NCBI GenBank assembly: GCA_037189845.1
Contig: JBBCIS010000004.1
Span: 62,001 to 126,000 of the forward strand
Reading direction: 5' to 3'
Source: JAMLHH01 sp037189845
GTDB lineage: Bacteria > Bacteroidota > Bacteroidia > Chitinophagales > JADIYW01
DNA: 64,000 nt
Position 1 is the stretch's first letter, and each line of letters begins with the position of its first letter. Below are positions 9,459-17,814 of the stretch, in pieces. A program made the position numbers and the translations under genes. The notes below the pieces were generated by a model that saw only the letters and a program-made list of their open reading frames with translations, was not told where the DNA came from and made no database searches.

Positions 9459-9489
9459 CCTTCGTGGTCTTTGCGTCTTTGTGGTTCAT
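9459..9489. repeat. Dispersed intergenic repeat-like segment
   Basis: Between tolC and the adaptor gene; on the minus strand it reads ACCACAAAGACGCAAAGACC followed by ACGAAGG. I remember closely similar text in non-coding gaps of many unrelated bacterial genomes. Only this copy is seen in the window, so the repeat call depends on memory. Confidence 0.4.
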
Positions 9490-9528
9490 TTCTTATTGTC
9501 ATTCTTGCTTATTTGCTAATTGCTCATT

Positions 9529-10851
9529 TTAAATCTTAACATCTCCCAAAGCACGTTGCACATCCAGTTTTGAAGAAAGCACAGCATACAGAGCATTGAG
9601 ATAATTGATTTGAGCAGTTTTCAGGTCTGTATCAGAAGTCATCAGCTCGAGATAGGTTTTGATACCGGCATCGTACTGCAATTTGATAACATCATACACA
9701 TCCTGCGACATCTGCATATTCTCTTTGGCAGTCATCCAGTCATTTACGCTGGCGTTGTATGTAGCAATAGCCATTTGATACTGTGTATTGATCTGATTTT
9801 TCAGCTGTACCATATTCCAGTCCAGCCTTGTCTCCAACAGCTGAGATTTTCTTAAAGTGTGTAATTTTTTATTTCCGTCAAAAATATTGAAAGCAAAATT
9901 CAACCCGAATACAGAACGTCCTACACCCTGACCATACAGATCCCTGAACTTATCTTCCCTGAAATCCCATGCATAATTTAAAAATGCCGACATCGTAGGC
10001 ATATAGCTCACTTTGCTGAACTTAGTATTTAAAGTCTGCAATCTCTTTTGAGCATCCAATAATTGGTACTCAACCCTCCTTTCTATAGACAAGCCACCGG
10101 CGGTATCCACTAAGATCTGTTCTTCAATATTTTCATCATTAAAAGACAATGTCAGCTCCTGATCCTGAGTCAGACCAATCAGCTCTTTGAGATAAGCATA
10201 CTTATATTTCAATAACTCCTGCGTTCTTTTCTCGTCTGCCATAGAATTACTCAACGCTATTTTTGCCCTTTTGTAATCCGTCTGGTCTACCAGGCCTACT
10301 TCAAATCTCACCGTAGCATCAGACAGCTGCTTTTGAATACGGACTATATTGGCTTCAATAATTTGTAGCTGTTCGTTGGAAGTCAGAATATCATAGTACG
10401 CTTTACTGACCTCTACTACCGTATTGATTTTATTTTGTTCTGTATTTTTAGCATTGACCTCACGAACAATTTTTGCAGATTTCGAAGCCTGTATCAGCTG
10501 AGGATTCAATATTTGCTGATCAGCCTGAAATACAACTGCCGAAGAGTTTTTTCTCCCCATCAAAATAATCTGGTCACCAATCACAGTCGAAGGGATCTTG
10601 ATATTGTGGTTATAATTAGAAGTCAGCCCCAGCTGCGGAAGCCAGCCACTCAATGAAATATCAATATCTTTTTCTCCTATCTCTTCATCTATCCGGGCAA
10701 TATTGATACTAGCCCTGTTTTTGAGCGCAAAATCTATGCAGTCCTGCAAAGATGCATTCTCCGGTAAGCCTGCCGCCGGCTCAGCCTGTTGAGCAAAAAC
10801 ATTCACTCCACAAACCATTGCTAAAACGAAAGGCAATTGTTTCATATTCAT
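9529..10851 (-). CDS. TolC-family outer-membrane efflux protein
   Basis: 440 residues with a Sec signal (cleavage after NVFAQ). Two homologous halves of long amphipathic helices are visible: a QDCIDFALKNRASINIARID-like start typical of OEP domains, helices with heptad-like Ala/Leu spacing, and a second repeat with QLKNQINTQYQMAIATYNAS and GIKTYLELMTSDTDLKTAQ. It forms the trimeric outer-membrane and periplasmic channel of the pump. It starts 17 bases after tetR, and the adaptor and RND genes follow. Confidence 0.93.
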   Translation of the reverse strand: MNMKQLPFVLAMVCGVNVFAQQAEPAAGLPENASLQDCIDFALKNRASINIARIDEEIGEKDIDISLSGWLPQLGLTSNYNHNIKIPSTVIGDQIILMGRKNSSAVVFQADQQILNPQLIQASKSAKIVREVNAKNTEQNKINTVVEVSKAYYDILTSNEQLQIIEANIVRIQKQLSDATVRFEVGLVDQTDYKRAKIALSNSMADEKRTQELLKYKYAYLKELIGLTQDQELTLSFNDENIEEQILVDTAGGLSIERRVEYQLLDAQKRLQTLNTKFSKVSYMPTMSAFLNYAWDFREDKFRDLYGQGVGRSVFGLNFAFNIFDGNKKLHTLRKSQLLETRLDWNMVQLKNQINTQYQMAIATYNASVNDWMTAKENMQMSQDVYDVIKLQYDAGIKTYLELMTSDTDLKTAQINYLNALYAVLSSKLDVQRALGDVKI

Positions 10852-10868
10852 AAAAATCCTCTAACTGT

Positions 10869-11450
10869 TTACTTTTTAATTCCGTTCCAGATGATGTCCA
10901 CCAACATATCTATCTCACCCTGAGACAATTCTTCTTTATTCCTGATAGACTGCTTCGAGCTGTTCACCACACTACCCAAAAAGATAGAGCTGATGATCGG
11001 GTGCGGAATTTCACTTTGTACAAAACCGTCTCTCTGGGCATCCTGTATAAAATTCCCGAACTCTGTCTGAAAGCAGATATTATCACTTCCACCCTGCTCA
11101 CAATACGGAGAAGAAAAAAACTGCGTGATATAGCTCAGCATCTCCGGGTTTGTAATCATGTGCTGATACAAATGCTTCCAAAGCAAATTGAACCTTTCAT
11201 AATAGCTCAGACTTTTATCATCTTTTCCAAAGCTGGCGTGGATACCATATTGCTTTGTGTATCTGAGCAATTCGATGATCAGCTCATCCTTTGACTTAAA
11301 ATAGTGATAGATAGTCCCGATGGCGATTCCCGACTCCTTGGAAATCATAGACATAGATGCGCCATGAAATCCAAATCTGGTCACCAGGTCCAGTGTCGTT
11401 CTGAACAACACCTCTTTTTTATCATTTATCTCTTCCGATAGAACGTTCAT
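10869..11450 (-). CDS. TetR/AcrR-family transcriptional regulator
   Basis: 193 residues. The N-terminal helix-turn-helix is clear: ATLDLVTRFGFHGASM-like start, then SMISKESGIAIGTIYHYFKSKDEL (about residues 28-52), the TetR recognition region. The C-terminal ligand-binding helices are divergent as usual. It is the promoter-proximal gene of its own efflux operon, so a drug-released repressor of the whole operon is the natural reading. A short inverted repeat lies 24 bases upstream of its start. Confidence 0.92.
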   Translation of the reverse strand: MNVLSEEINDKKEVLFRTTLDLVTRFGFHGASMSMISKESGIAIGTIYHYFKSKDELIIELLRYTKQYGIHASFGKDDKSLSYYERFNLLWKHLYQHMITNPEMLSYITQFFSSPYCEQGGSDNICFQTEFGNFIQDAQRDGFVQSEIPHPIISSIFLGSVVNSSKQSIRNKEELSQGEIDMLVDIIWNGIKK

Positions 11451-11473
11451 TCGGTCGCAAAGCTAATCAGAAA

Positions 11474-11487
11474 CAGTTAGTAAACTG
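11474..11487. promoter_or_regulatory. Candidate TetR operator
   Basis: CAGTT-AGTA-AACTG, a perfect 5-bp inverted repeat, extended imperfectly by ATCAG and CTGAT on the outside. It lies 24 bp upstream of the tetR ATG, where an autoregulatory operator would be expected. No binding evidence. Confidence 0.4.
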
Positions 11488-11684
11488 ATGACCGTAATAT
11501 TAAATTGAGTTAAAGTTGTTGTTATACCAACTACAAAAGAAAACAACTATGACACGTTCCTACGTTTCATATTCTAAGGTGTATCAGCCTGTTTATTGAA
11601 AACACCACCTGCTCGCTCTCTGAACAAATAGTCAAATCTACCTGCTCTTATCCTTATATTTTCAACACATTGATTGGACTTTTT

Positions 11685-11963
11685 TTACAATTCATTTTGC
11701 AGTCTTTTGACTTCGCTCTGCAACTGCTGCATACGGTTGAGCAAATGCCTGATGGTATCCAATCCTGCCATATTTATTTCCAAATCATAATGCAAGTGTA
11801 TGTATTTTTCCAAATCGCTTAATTGCTCAAAATCTATAAACGTTTTTTCTTCTGTACGGCTTAGCTGAATAAGCCCGTGCTCGTCTAACTGTTGCACAAA
11901 CGATGTCTCGATACTGTAATGAATGCAGCATTGCTCTACGGATATTTTATTTGTCCTTTCCAT
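11685..11963 (-). CDS. cbpM: Chaperone modulator CbpM
   Basis: 92 residues. A MerR-like N-terminus (ISVEQCCIHYSIETSFVQQLDEHGLIQL) is followed by a C-terminal helix with LLNRMQQLQSEVKRLQNEL, the architecture of CbpM, which binds the J domain of CbpA and restrains it. It begins 2 bases after the CbpA stop on the same strand, the usual cbpA-cbpM arrangement. Confidence 0.85.
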   Translation of the reverse strand: MERTNKISVEQCCIHYSIETSFVQQLDEHGLIQLSRTEEKTFIDFEQLSDLEKYIHLHYDLEINMAGLDTIRHLLNRMQQLQSEVKRLQNEL

Positions 11964-11965
11964 TT

Positions 11966-12886
11966 TTATCGTTGTTTAGAAAGCTCTTCAAATAATTCTT
12001 TTTCTTTGCCGGTAAGGTTTGCCGGTATTTGTACATCCCACGTAATATACAGGTCGCCAAATTCTCCTTCTTTTTTATAAATAGGGAAACCTTTGCCTTT
12101 CAGGCGAATCGTTGTGCCGTTCTGCGTTTCAGGAGCAATTTTTAGTTTTACTTTTCCGCTCATTGTATCAATCGTTTCTTCTCCGCCCAAAACGGCTCTA
12201 TATAAATCCAGCGATACTGTTTTGTACAAATCGTTTCCTTTTCGGGTAAAACCGGTATCGTTATTTATTTCAAACGTAATATATAAATCTCCGTTCGGTC
12301 CGCCGTTTGCTCCTTCCGAGCCATAACCGGTCAGTTTTATTTCCTGTCCGTTTTCAATACCTGCGGGAATAGTAATACGGATATTTTTTCCGTTGACGGT
12401 GAAAGTTTGTTTATGCGTGGTATATGCCTGCGATAAATTCAATGTGAATGACGCTCTTATATCCTGCCCTTTAAATTTTGCCCGTCTGCCGCTGCCACGA
12501 TTGCCAAACATCGATGAGAAGAAATCGGAATAATCGCCATCATCACCACCATAAGAATAATGTTCTCCACCACCGAAAGGATTACCGTTGCCAAACGGAT
12601 TACCTCCTGCATATCCGCCTGAAGTCTGTTGCTGTTTTTTCGTCTGCTCAAACTGTTCTGCGTGTTTCCAGTACTTGCCGTACTTATCGTATTGCTTCCT
12701 TTTTTCGGGGTCGCTCAATACTTCATTGGCTTCATTGATTTCTTTGAAGCGTTTTTCTGCTTCCTTATCATTAGGGTTCAGGTCAGGATGATACTGACGA
12801 GCCAGTTTACGGTATGCTTTTTTTATTTCGTCGGGAGTAGCGTTCTTGCTTATGTCCAACGTTTTATAATAATCAATATAGTCCAT
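11966..12886 (-). CDS. cbpA: DnaJ-class co-chaperone CbpA
   Basis: 306 residues. J domain at residues 1-65 with the HPD motif (ARQYHPDLNPND), then a Gly/Phe-rich linker (GGNPFGNGNPFGGGEHY) and two C-terminal substrate-binding beta domains (IPAGIENGQEIKLTGYG; DLYITFEIN). It has no zinc-finger domain, which separates CbpA from DnaJ. It stimulates DnaK and in enterobacteria also binds curved DNA. Operon with cbpM. Confidence 0.92.
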   Translation of the reverse strand: MDYIDYYKTLDISKNATPDEIKKAYRKLARQYHPDLNPNDKEAEKRFKEINEANEVLSDPEKRKQYDKYGKYWKHAEQFEQTKKQQQTSGGYAGGNPFGNGNPFGGGEHYSYGGDDGDYSDFFSSMFGNRGSGRRAKFKGQDIRASFTLNLSQAYTTHKQTFTVNGKNIRITIPAGIENGQEIKLTGYGSEGANGGPNGDLYITFEINNDTGFTRKGNDLYKTVSLDLYRAVLGGEETIDTMSGKVKLKIAPETQNGTTIRLKGKGFPIYKKEGEFGDLYITWDVQIPANLTGKEKELFEELSKQR

Positions 12887-12982
12887 TGTGCTAAAAAATT
12901 ACAGTCTTTCTGTGATTACAAATAATGATTAAATTTATAAAAAATGTTGCTTAACTTTTTGATTTCAAATTTTCATCTTTCG

Positions 12983-13225
12983 ATGAAGATTTGTTCAAAT
13001 CACAAGGCAAAAAAGTATGAAAAAAAATTTAAAGTAGGCGGCAAAGTAAGCTGGAACTCCAAAGCGGGAAGGGTTTCGGGTATAATCCTTAAGATACATA
13101 CTCAGGATTTTGACTACAAAGGCTATACACACCACGCAACCGAAAAAGAGCCTCAATATGAAATCAAAAGCAGTAAAACCGACCATATTGCCGCTCATAA
13201 AGGTTCGGCAGTGACAAAAGTTTGA
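12983..13225 (+). CDS. DUF2945 (hypervirulence-associated, Tudor-like) small protein
   Basis: About 80 residues from the ATG at 12983. A longer start at 12944 adds a hydrophobic stretch that does not fit the family. FKVGGKVSWNSKAGRVSGII then KIHTQDFDYKGYTHHA and PQYEIKSSKTDHIAAHKGSAVTKV match the single SH3/Tudor-like barrel of DUF2945. Function unknown. It is divergent from cbpA, and the attC-like palindrome begins 37 bp after its stop. Confidence 0.75.
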   Translation: MKICSNHKAKKYEKKFKVGGKVSWNSKAGRVSGIILKIHTQDFDYKGYTHHATEKEPQYEIKSSKTDHIAAHKGSAVTKV

Positions 13226-13261
13226 AAACAATCAGAATAACGAATTGAACAACAACTAACC

Positions 13262-13353
13262 GCTAACGAGAATTTGGCGAGATGGCGGGTAAAGTGCTTC
13301 GCATCAGCATTAGTGCTGTAAATCCCCCGCTATGCAATACACGTCACGTAAGC
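13262..13353. repeat. 92-bp imperfect palindrome, attC-like
   Basis: Ends GCTAACG and CGTAAGC are complementary with one mismatch. Inside, ATTTGGCGAGATGGCGGG faces CCCCCGCTATGCAATACA as imperfect arms, and a small central hairpin holds GTGCT/AGCA. Size, terminal pairing, bulged arms and the position just after a small ORF resemble integron attC sites. No integrase is in the window and the ends do not match the GTTRRRY consensus exactly. Confidence 0.45.
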
Positions 13354-13372
13354 TGTAATTAAATTAACCTGT

Positions 13373-13597
13373 ATGCCTACATTCGAAAATAGACAAATTG
13401 CAATTGAAAAAACACTTTTAGTTGAATTATTAACTTCTAAACTTATTAAACATTTAATGGGATTGGATTTAGACGGTAATACAAAAACATTAGATAATAA
13501 ATCTTCATCTATAAGTTTGCGTGCTAAGATTGATTTATTAACAGATTGTGGTAAAATTGATAAGCAAACTTACACTAACTTAATTCATATTACTTAG
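13373..13597 (+). CDS. Hypothetical protein, possibly a truncated N-terminus
   Basis: 74 residues: helical, starting MPTFENRQIAIEKTLLVELL and containing a SLRAKIDLLTDCGKIDKQTY segment. The latter resembles the core of larger MtlR-like helical proteins, in which the chain continues for another hundred residues. Here it stops at a TAG, so this may be a truncated copy. It starts 20 bases after the attC-like palindrome. No function assigned. Confidence 0.45.
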   Translation: MPTFENRQIAIEKTLLVELLTSKLIKHLMGLDLDGNTKTLDNKSSSISLRAKIDLLTDCGKIDKQTYTNLIHIT

Positions 13598-13754
13598 TAT
13601 AAGAAATCAGTACTTCTATAAAACATTCCTTCTAAAAATCCAACATCCCAAAAGCATTATCTCTATCTCAATCCATAAATTATCATTATATTCATATAAA
13701 CACATCAGGCCTGCTACTAAGTAACAACAGGCATCAGAAAACAAACATTCGGAA

Positions 13755-14354
13755 ATGAGAAAAACCTTATTATTTACTTTGGGACTGACAGCTGTCAGCT
13801 CCATCTTTACTTTTTATTCCTGCTCTGAGAACACTCCAAAACAAAATGAAGACACAAAAACAGCTGCGGTTCCTACCCAGGAAGAGATAATAAAAAGAGG
13901 CCAGCACCTTGTTACTATTATGGGATGTAATGACTGTCACTCTCCTAAAAAAATGGGGGCCCAAGGTCCGGAAATTATTACCGAGCTCATGCTGTCTGGA
14001 TTTCCTGCGGACAGACCTGTAGCGAAGTTGGACAGCAAATTGACAAAAGAAGGTTTTGCCATTATGTATCCGGATATGACCGCTGCAACAGGTCCATGGG
14101 GTGTTTCGTTTGCCAGCAATCTGACTCCTGACGAGACAGGTATAGGTAACTGGACGGAAGAGCAATTCAAAAAGGCGCTGACTCAAGGAAAATCTAAAGG
14201 ACTTGATGGCAGCCGCACTCTGCTCCCTCCTATGCCATGGATGAATTATACCACATTAACGGACGAAGAAATTCACGCTATTTTCTCTTATCTACAAAGT
14301 ATTACACCTGTAAAAAATATTGTACCAAATCCTGTTGCTCCGGATATGATGTAA
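13755..14354 (+). CDS. Monohaem cytochrome c lipoprotein
   Basis: 199 residues. Lipobox FYSC gives a lipidated Cys23. One haem c site, GCNDCH (about residues 57-62), sits near the start of the mature domain, and a distal Met lies in LLPPMPWMNY as in class I cytochromes. TLTDEEIHAIFSYLQSI is the usual C-terminal helix. Such lipoproteins transfer electrons at the outer face of the inner membrane or at the outer membrane. It depends on the Ccm system encoded at 3047-4614. Confidence 0.85.
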   Translation: MRKTLLFTLGLTAVSSIFTFYSCSENTPKQNEDTKTAAVPTQEEIIKRGQHLVTIMGCNDCHSPKKMGAQGPEIITELMLSGFPADRPVAKLDSKLTKEGFAIMYPDMTAATGPWGVSFASNLTPDETGIGNWTEEQFKKALTQGKSKGLDGSRTLLPPMPWMNYTTLTDEEIHAIFSYLQSITPVKNIVPNPVAPDMM

Positions 14355-14418
14355 TACGAATTGGCAGAAAATTCTGAAACAGTTTATCTGTGAAGCCATT
14401 ACTTTTAAATCCCACGTA

Positions 14419-14456
14419 GAAAACTTTCTGTTTAATTCAAAAGCAGAAAGTTTTTT
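14419..14456 (+). terminator. Terminator after the cytochrome c gene
   Basis: AAAACTTTCTG and CAGAAAGTTTT form an 11-bp stem with a 13-nt loop, and the 3' arm runs into six T. About 65 bases downstream of the stop codon. Confidence 0.75.
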
Positions 14457-14759
14457 ATCGATAGCTCTGTATTATTTGCGGTTTCATTGGAATATTCAGA
14501 TACCTCCATATAATTATGGCAATAGCTTTATCTGATTCTCACTCCAGCATACAGAAGACAAAACTACTGTATCTACCATCTTTTTACGGTATACAAAAAT
14601 CATTTCTTTCTGAAGGAAATCAACTATCTTTGATTCATATTCTGACTTTTATAAGCAGCATGCCATGTAATACCTATTGATTCCACACATTTTAACGAAC
14701 CCTTTTTCTTGGGTCGGATGTGTATTGCCTTCTTTCATTATATTTTAAAATCAAATGAT

Positions 14760-14782
14760 ATCAGATTACAAAAGAATCTGAT
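14760..14782. promoter_or_regulatory. 8-bp perfect inverted repeat ahead of the RNA-ligase gene
   Basis: ATCAGATT-ACAAAAG-AATCTGAT ends 20 bp before the ATG of the RNA ligase. It could be a protein operator or an RNA hairpin near the translation start. It is not followed by a T run, so it is not a terminator. Confidence 0.5.
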
Positions 14783-14802
14783 GGCTATCAATTATTACAA
14801 TT

Positions 14803-15501
14803 ATGGATGCTAAAAAATATGGCAGAACATATCACTTTCCTTTTTCTCCTGGCACAACCAGTGACGACAGAATACAGCACGAATTCTGGAATCATATCTG
14901 TAGCATGCCTGCCATAGTACATACGGAGAAGCTGGATGGAGAAAACAACTGCCTCAATCAATATGGAGTTTTTGCCCGTTCACACGCAACAACTACAGTA
15001 TCTCCGTGGACGGCGCGCCTGAGAGAACACTGGCAGCTAATCAAAAATGATCTTGGAGACATAGAATTATTTGGTGAAAATCTGTATGCTATTCATTCTA
15101 TCGAGTATTCGCGTCTGGAAAACTATTATTATGTATTTGCTGTACGGGAAGCTGACCGATGGCTGAGCTGGGAGGAAGTATGCTTTTATGCTACATACTT
15201 TGACTTCCCGACTGTGCCTATCTTACAGGTCGTTGAAAACCCTTTCGATATGGGAATTCAAGCTTTTACAGATCAGGTTATCTCTCTCGCCCGGGAAGAA
15301 AGTGTGCTGCTATCCAGAGATATCTTAACAGAACAATCTTGTTCACGAGAAGGTATAGTCACACGAAATATCAATAGTTTTCCCTGCAATGAGCTTGGCT
15401 CAAATGTCTTTAAGTATGTGAGGAAGGGGCATGTCAAAACAGATGTGCACTGGACACGCAACTGGAGAAGAGCCAGGCTATGGTATGAACATAAAATATA
15501 A
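14803..15501 (+). CDS. ATP-dependent RNA ligase family protein
   Basis: 232 residues, nucleotidyltransferase domain only. Motif I is EKLDGEN with the AMP-accepting Lys43. FGENLYAIHSIEY (about 90-102) and YYVFAVRE (109-116) correspond to motifs III and IIIa, EGIV (183-186) is motif IV and KYVRKGHV (Lys204, Lys208) is motif V. The set matches Rnl2/DRB0094-type RNA ligases that seal 3'-OH to 5'-phosphate ends. The HD-Pnk gene starts 5 bases after it, so end-healing and end-sealing enzymes are co-expressed. Confidence 0.85.
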   Translation: MDAKKYGRTYHFPFSPGTTSDDRIQHEFWNHICSMPAIVHTEKLDGENNCLNQYGVFARSHATTTVSPWTARLREHWQLIKNDLGDIELFGENLYAIHSIEYSRLENYYYVFAVREADRWLSWEEVCFYATYFDFPTVPILQVVENPFDMGIQAFTDQVISLAREESVLLSRDILTEQSCSREGIVTRNINSFPCNELGSNVFKYVRKGHVKTDVHWTRNWRRARLWYEHKI

Positions 15502-15506
15502 GAACC

Positions 15507-16610
15507 ATGGAAAAGATATGGCATAAAAAATTAGATATACTTGCTAACCAATACGACTGGATCTCCCGAATGTACAGTGTACCGCAAAGCCCTGTATATC
15601 ACGCAGAAGGTGATGTAGGAACTCATACTCAGATGGTGCTGGCAGCATTGGAAAATGATATTGACTATCTGTATTTATCTCAGAAAGAACAGCAAATCGT
15701 ATGGACCGCGGCCCTGCTACATGATATAGAAAAGTACAGCACAACATTCACAGATGAAAACGGAGATATTGTATCACCCGGACATGCAAAAAAGGGTGCT
15801 CAAAGCAGCAGAGTTATACTCTACAAAGATTTCAATTGTTCATTTTACGACCGAGAAAAGATCGTACAATTGGTCAGACATCATGGATTACCCATATGGC
15901 TTATGCATAAACTTCATCCGCAAAAGACATTGCTGGAGGCTGCTATGCATACACCGATGCCGTTGTTGAAACTGTTGACCACTGCAGATATCAATGGCAG
16001 GATATGTAATGATCAGCAAGATCTTCTGGAGAGAATGGACTTTTTTGAGGCTTATTGTCAGGAACAACAAGTATGGACTCATCCTTACCCGTTTAGTACC
16101 CCAGGAGCAAGATTTCATTATTTCAATTCCAATCAGTACAACGAACCTTGCTATATTCCTTATGAAGATTACGGGAGCGAAGTAGTAATAATGAGTGGTT
16201 TACCCGGAATGGGAAAAGATTCATACATCAAACAATATTACGCTGACTGGCCTGTCATCAGTCTGGATGCTATCCGGACATTTCATCAACTCAAACCTAC
16301 TGATAGTTCAGCTACCGGATGGGTTGTGCAACAAGCGAAAGAAGTGGCAAAGGGATATCTTCGGAAGAAACAGCGTTTTGTATGGAACGCCACGAACATT
16401 ACCCGCCAGATGCGGAATCAACTTATCGGGATGATGCAGAATTACAATGCACACATCACGATTGTCTACATTGAGAAGCCATGGAAAACATGGATGCTGC
16501 AAAACAAACAGCGGGAATCCATGGTTCCTGAAAACATTCTCAGCAAAATGCTGTACAAACTAGAAATACCATTACTCAGTGAAGCACATCATGTTCGATA
16601 TATCATCTGA
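15507..16610 (+). CDS. HD-Pnk: HD phosphoesterase fused to polynucleotide kinase
   Basis: 367 residues in two parts. Residues 1-200 form an HD domain with His40 in GDVGTHTQM, the His-Asp pair at 72-73 (LLHDIEKY) and RHHGLP near 124-129. Residues 225-367 form a P-loop kinase with GLPGMGKDS (231-239), the acceptor-site SLDAIR (Asp254) and the lid NATNITRQMR. This is the architecture described for Runella slithyformis HD-Pnk, in which the HD part removes 2',3'-cyclic phosphate or 3'-phosphate and the kinase phosphorylates 5'-OH ends. Paired with the ligase, it completes an RNA break-repair pathway. The target RNA is unknown. Confidence 0.85.
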   Translation: MEKIWHKKLDILANQYDWISRMYSVPQSPVYHAEGDVGTHTQMVLAALENDIDYLYLSQKEQQIVWTAALLHDIEKYSTTFTDENGDIVSPGHAKKGAQSSRVILYKDFNCSFYDREKIVQLVRHHGLPIWLMHKLHPQKTLLEAAMHTPMPLLKLLTTADINGRICNDQQDLLERMDFFEAYCQEQQVWTHPYPFSTPGARFHYFNSNQYNEPCYIPYEDYGSEVVIMSGLPGMGKDSYIKQYYADWPVISLDAIRTFHQLKPTDSSATGWVVQQAKEVAKGYLRKKQRFVWNATNITRQMRNQLIGMMQNYNAHITIVYIEKPWKTWMLQNKQRESMVPENILSKMLYKLEIPLLSEAHHVRYII

Positions 16611-16611
16611 A

Positions 16612-16655
16612 AATAATTGCGGCACATAACGTTTGTTGTGTGCCGCAATTATTTT
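16612..16655. terminator. Bidirectional terminator between HD-Pnk and ilvE
   Basis: AATAATTGCGGCACA pairs with TGTGCCGCAATTATT around a 12-nt loop, a long stem with A/T tracts on both sides. It can serve both converging genes. Confidence 0.75.
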
Positions 16656-16675
16656 AATATACCAAGACAACAAGA

Positions 16676-17737
16676 TTAAGCTACGGGAACCACCCAGCCA
16701 AACGGATCCGGGATAATTCCTTTCTGAATTTTCACCAAAGTATCTTTCAGATTCGTACTGACAGTATATTTTGAAGTATCAAAATGATAGTCTTTTCCCT
16801 GGAATCCTATTCTGTTGATATATGTCACCACGGCAGCAGTTCCGGCACCAAACATTTCTGTGATTTCACCTTTAGCTATCAGATCTATGATTTCATGAAT
16901 ATTCAAAGCTCTTTCTTCTACTTTGTAACCCAGATGCTTTGCCAGCTTGATGATGCTGTCACGGGTGATACCCGGTAAAAATCCTCCATCCAAAGCCGGA
17001 GTCAGTAATGTATCACCGTTTTTAACGAAGAAAATATTCATGGTACCTACTTCCTGTATCAGCTCATGCTTTTCCGAATCCAGCCACAATACATCTTTGT
17101 AACCTTTGGCTCTTGCAGCATCTACCGGAGCAAGTGAAGCAGCATAGTTTCCTGCAAATTTTGCAGCACCTACCCCTTTTACAGCTCTTGCATTTTCTTC
17201 ATCCACATACACAGAAACATCTTCTGAATAGTAAGCACCTACGGGAGAAGTGATAATTATAAAAAGATATCTATCTGGTGTTTTTACACCTACGAAAGGT
17301 TCTGTTCCAAACATAAACGGGCGCAGATATAAAGAAGTCCCATCCGCTTTCGGCACCCATTCATGATCTAATTTGATCAGCTCTTTCAAACCATCAATAA
17401 AGATTTCTTTCGGAACCGGGGGCATAGAAATTCTGGCTCCTGAACGATTCAATCTGTTGAAGTTTTCTTCCGGGCGAAACAGTACAATCTCACCATTGGC
17501 ACTGCGGTGCGCTTTCATTCCTTCAAAAATAGATTGAGCATAATGAAAACTGGTGGTGGCAGGTGATAATTCAAGATTTCTGAAAGGGACGATTTCGCTG
17601 CTGCCCCATTGACCATCGACATATTCAGCTATCAACATGTGGTCAGAAAAGTTCCTGCCAAACGGAATATTGCTAAAATCAAAATTAGCCAGTTTGCTGT
17701 TGGATGTCTTTTGGATCTTGAGTTCAGGTAACGACAT
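16676..17737 (-). CDS. ilvE: Branched-chain amino acid aminotransferase
   Basis: 353 residues from the ATG at 17737 (MSLPELKIQK). The frame is open to 17842, but that stretch is AT-rich and unlike the family. Fold-type IV PLP enzyme of the larger, eukaryotic-like BCAT group: FHYAQSIFEGMKAHR, PLP Lys in AAKFAGNYAAS, EVGTMNIFFV and the ending GWVVPV. Last step of Ile, Leu and Val synthesis and first step of their breakdown. The ilvB-N-C operon lies 25 kb away. Confidence 0.92.
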   Translation of the reverse strand: MSLPELKIQKTSNSKLANFDFSNIPFGRNFSDHMLIAEYVDGQWGSSEIVPFRNLELSPATTSFHYAQSIFEGMKAHRSANGEIVLFRPEENFNRLNRSGARISMPPVPKEIFIDGLKELIKLDHEWVPKADGTSLYLRPFMFGTEPFVGVKTPDRYLFIIITSPVGAYYSEDVSVYVDEENARAVKGVGAAKFAGNYAASLAPVDAARAKGYKDVLWLDSEKHELIQEVGTMNIFFVKNGDTLLTPALDGGFLPGITRDSIIKLAKHLGYKVEERALNIHEIIDLIAKGEITEMFGAGTAAVVTYINRIGFQGKDYHFDTSKYTVSTNLKDTLVKIQKGIIPDPFGWVVPVA

Positions 17738-17814
17738 TGTATTATTTCTATCTATTAATAATCGGATAAGAGCTAAAAGGTTCTTATTTTGTAGCTCAAA
17801 AATAAGATAAAGAC

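Larger units (their letters stand above)
14355..14802. other. Intergenic region before the RNA-repair operon
   Basis: 448 bases. It holds the terminator at 14419-14456, a -7-like element TATCTTTG at 14625-14632 and the inverted repeat at 14760-14782. I see no ORF here. If transcription starts near 14640, the operon has a leader of about 160 nt. Confidence 0.6.
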
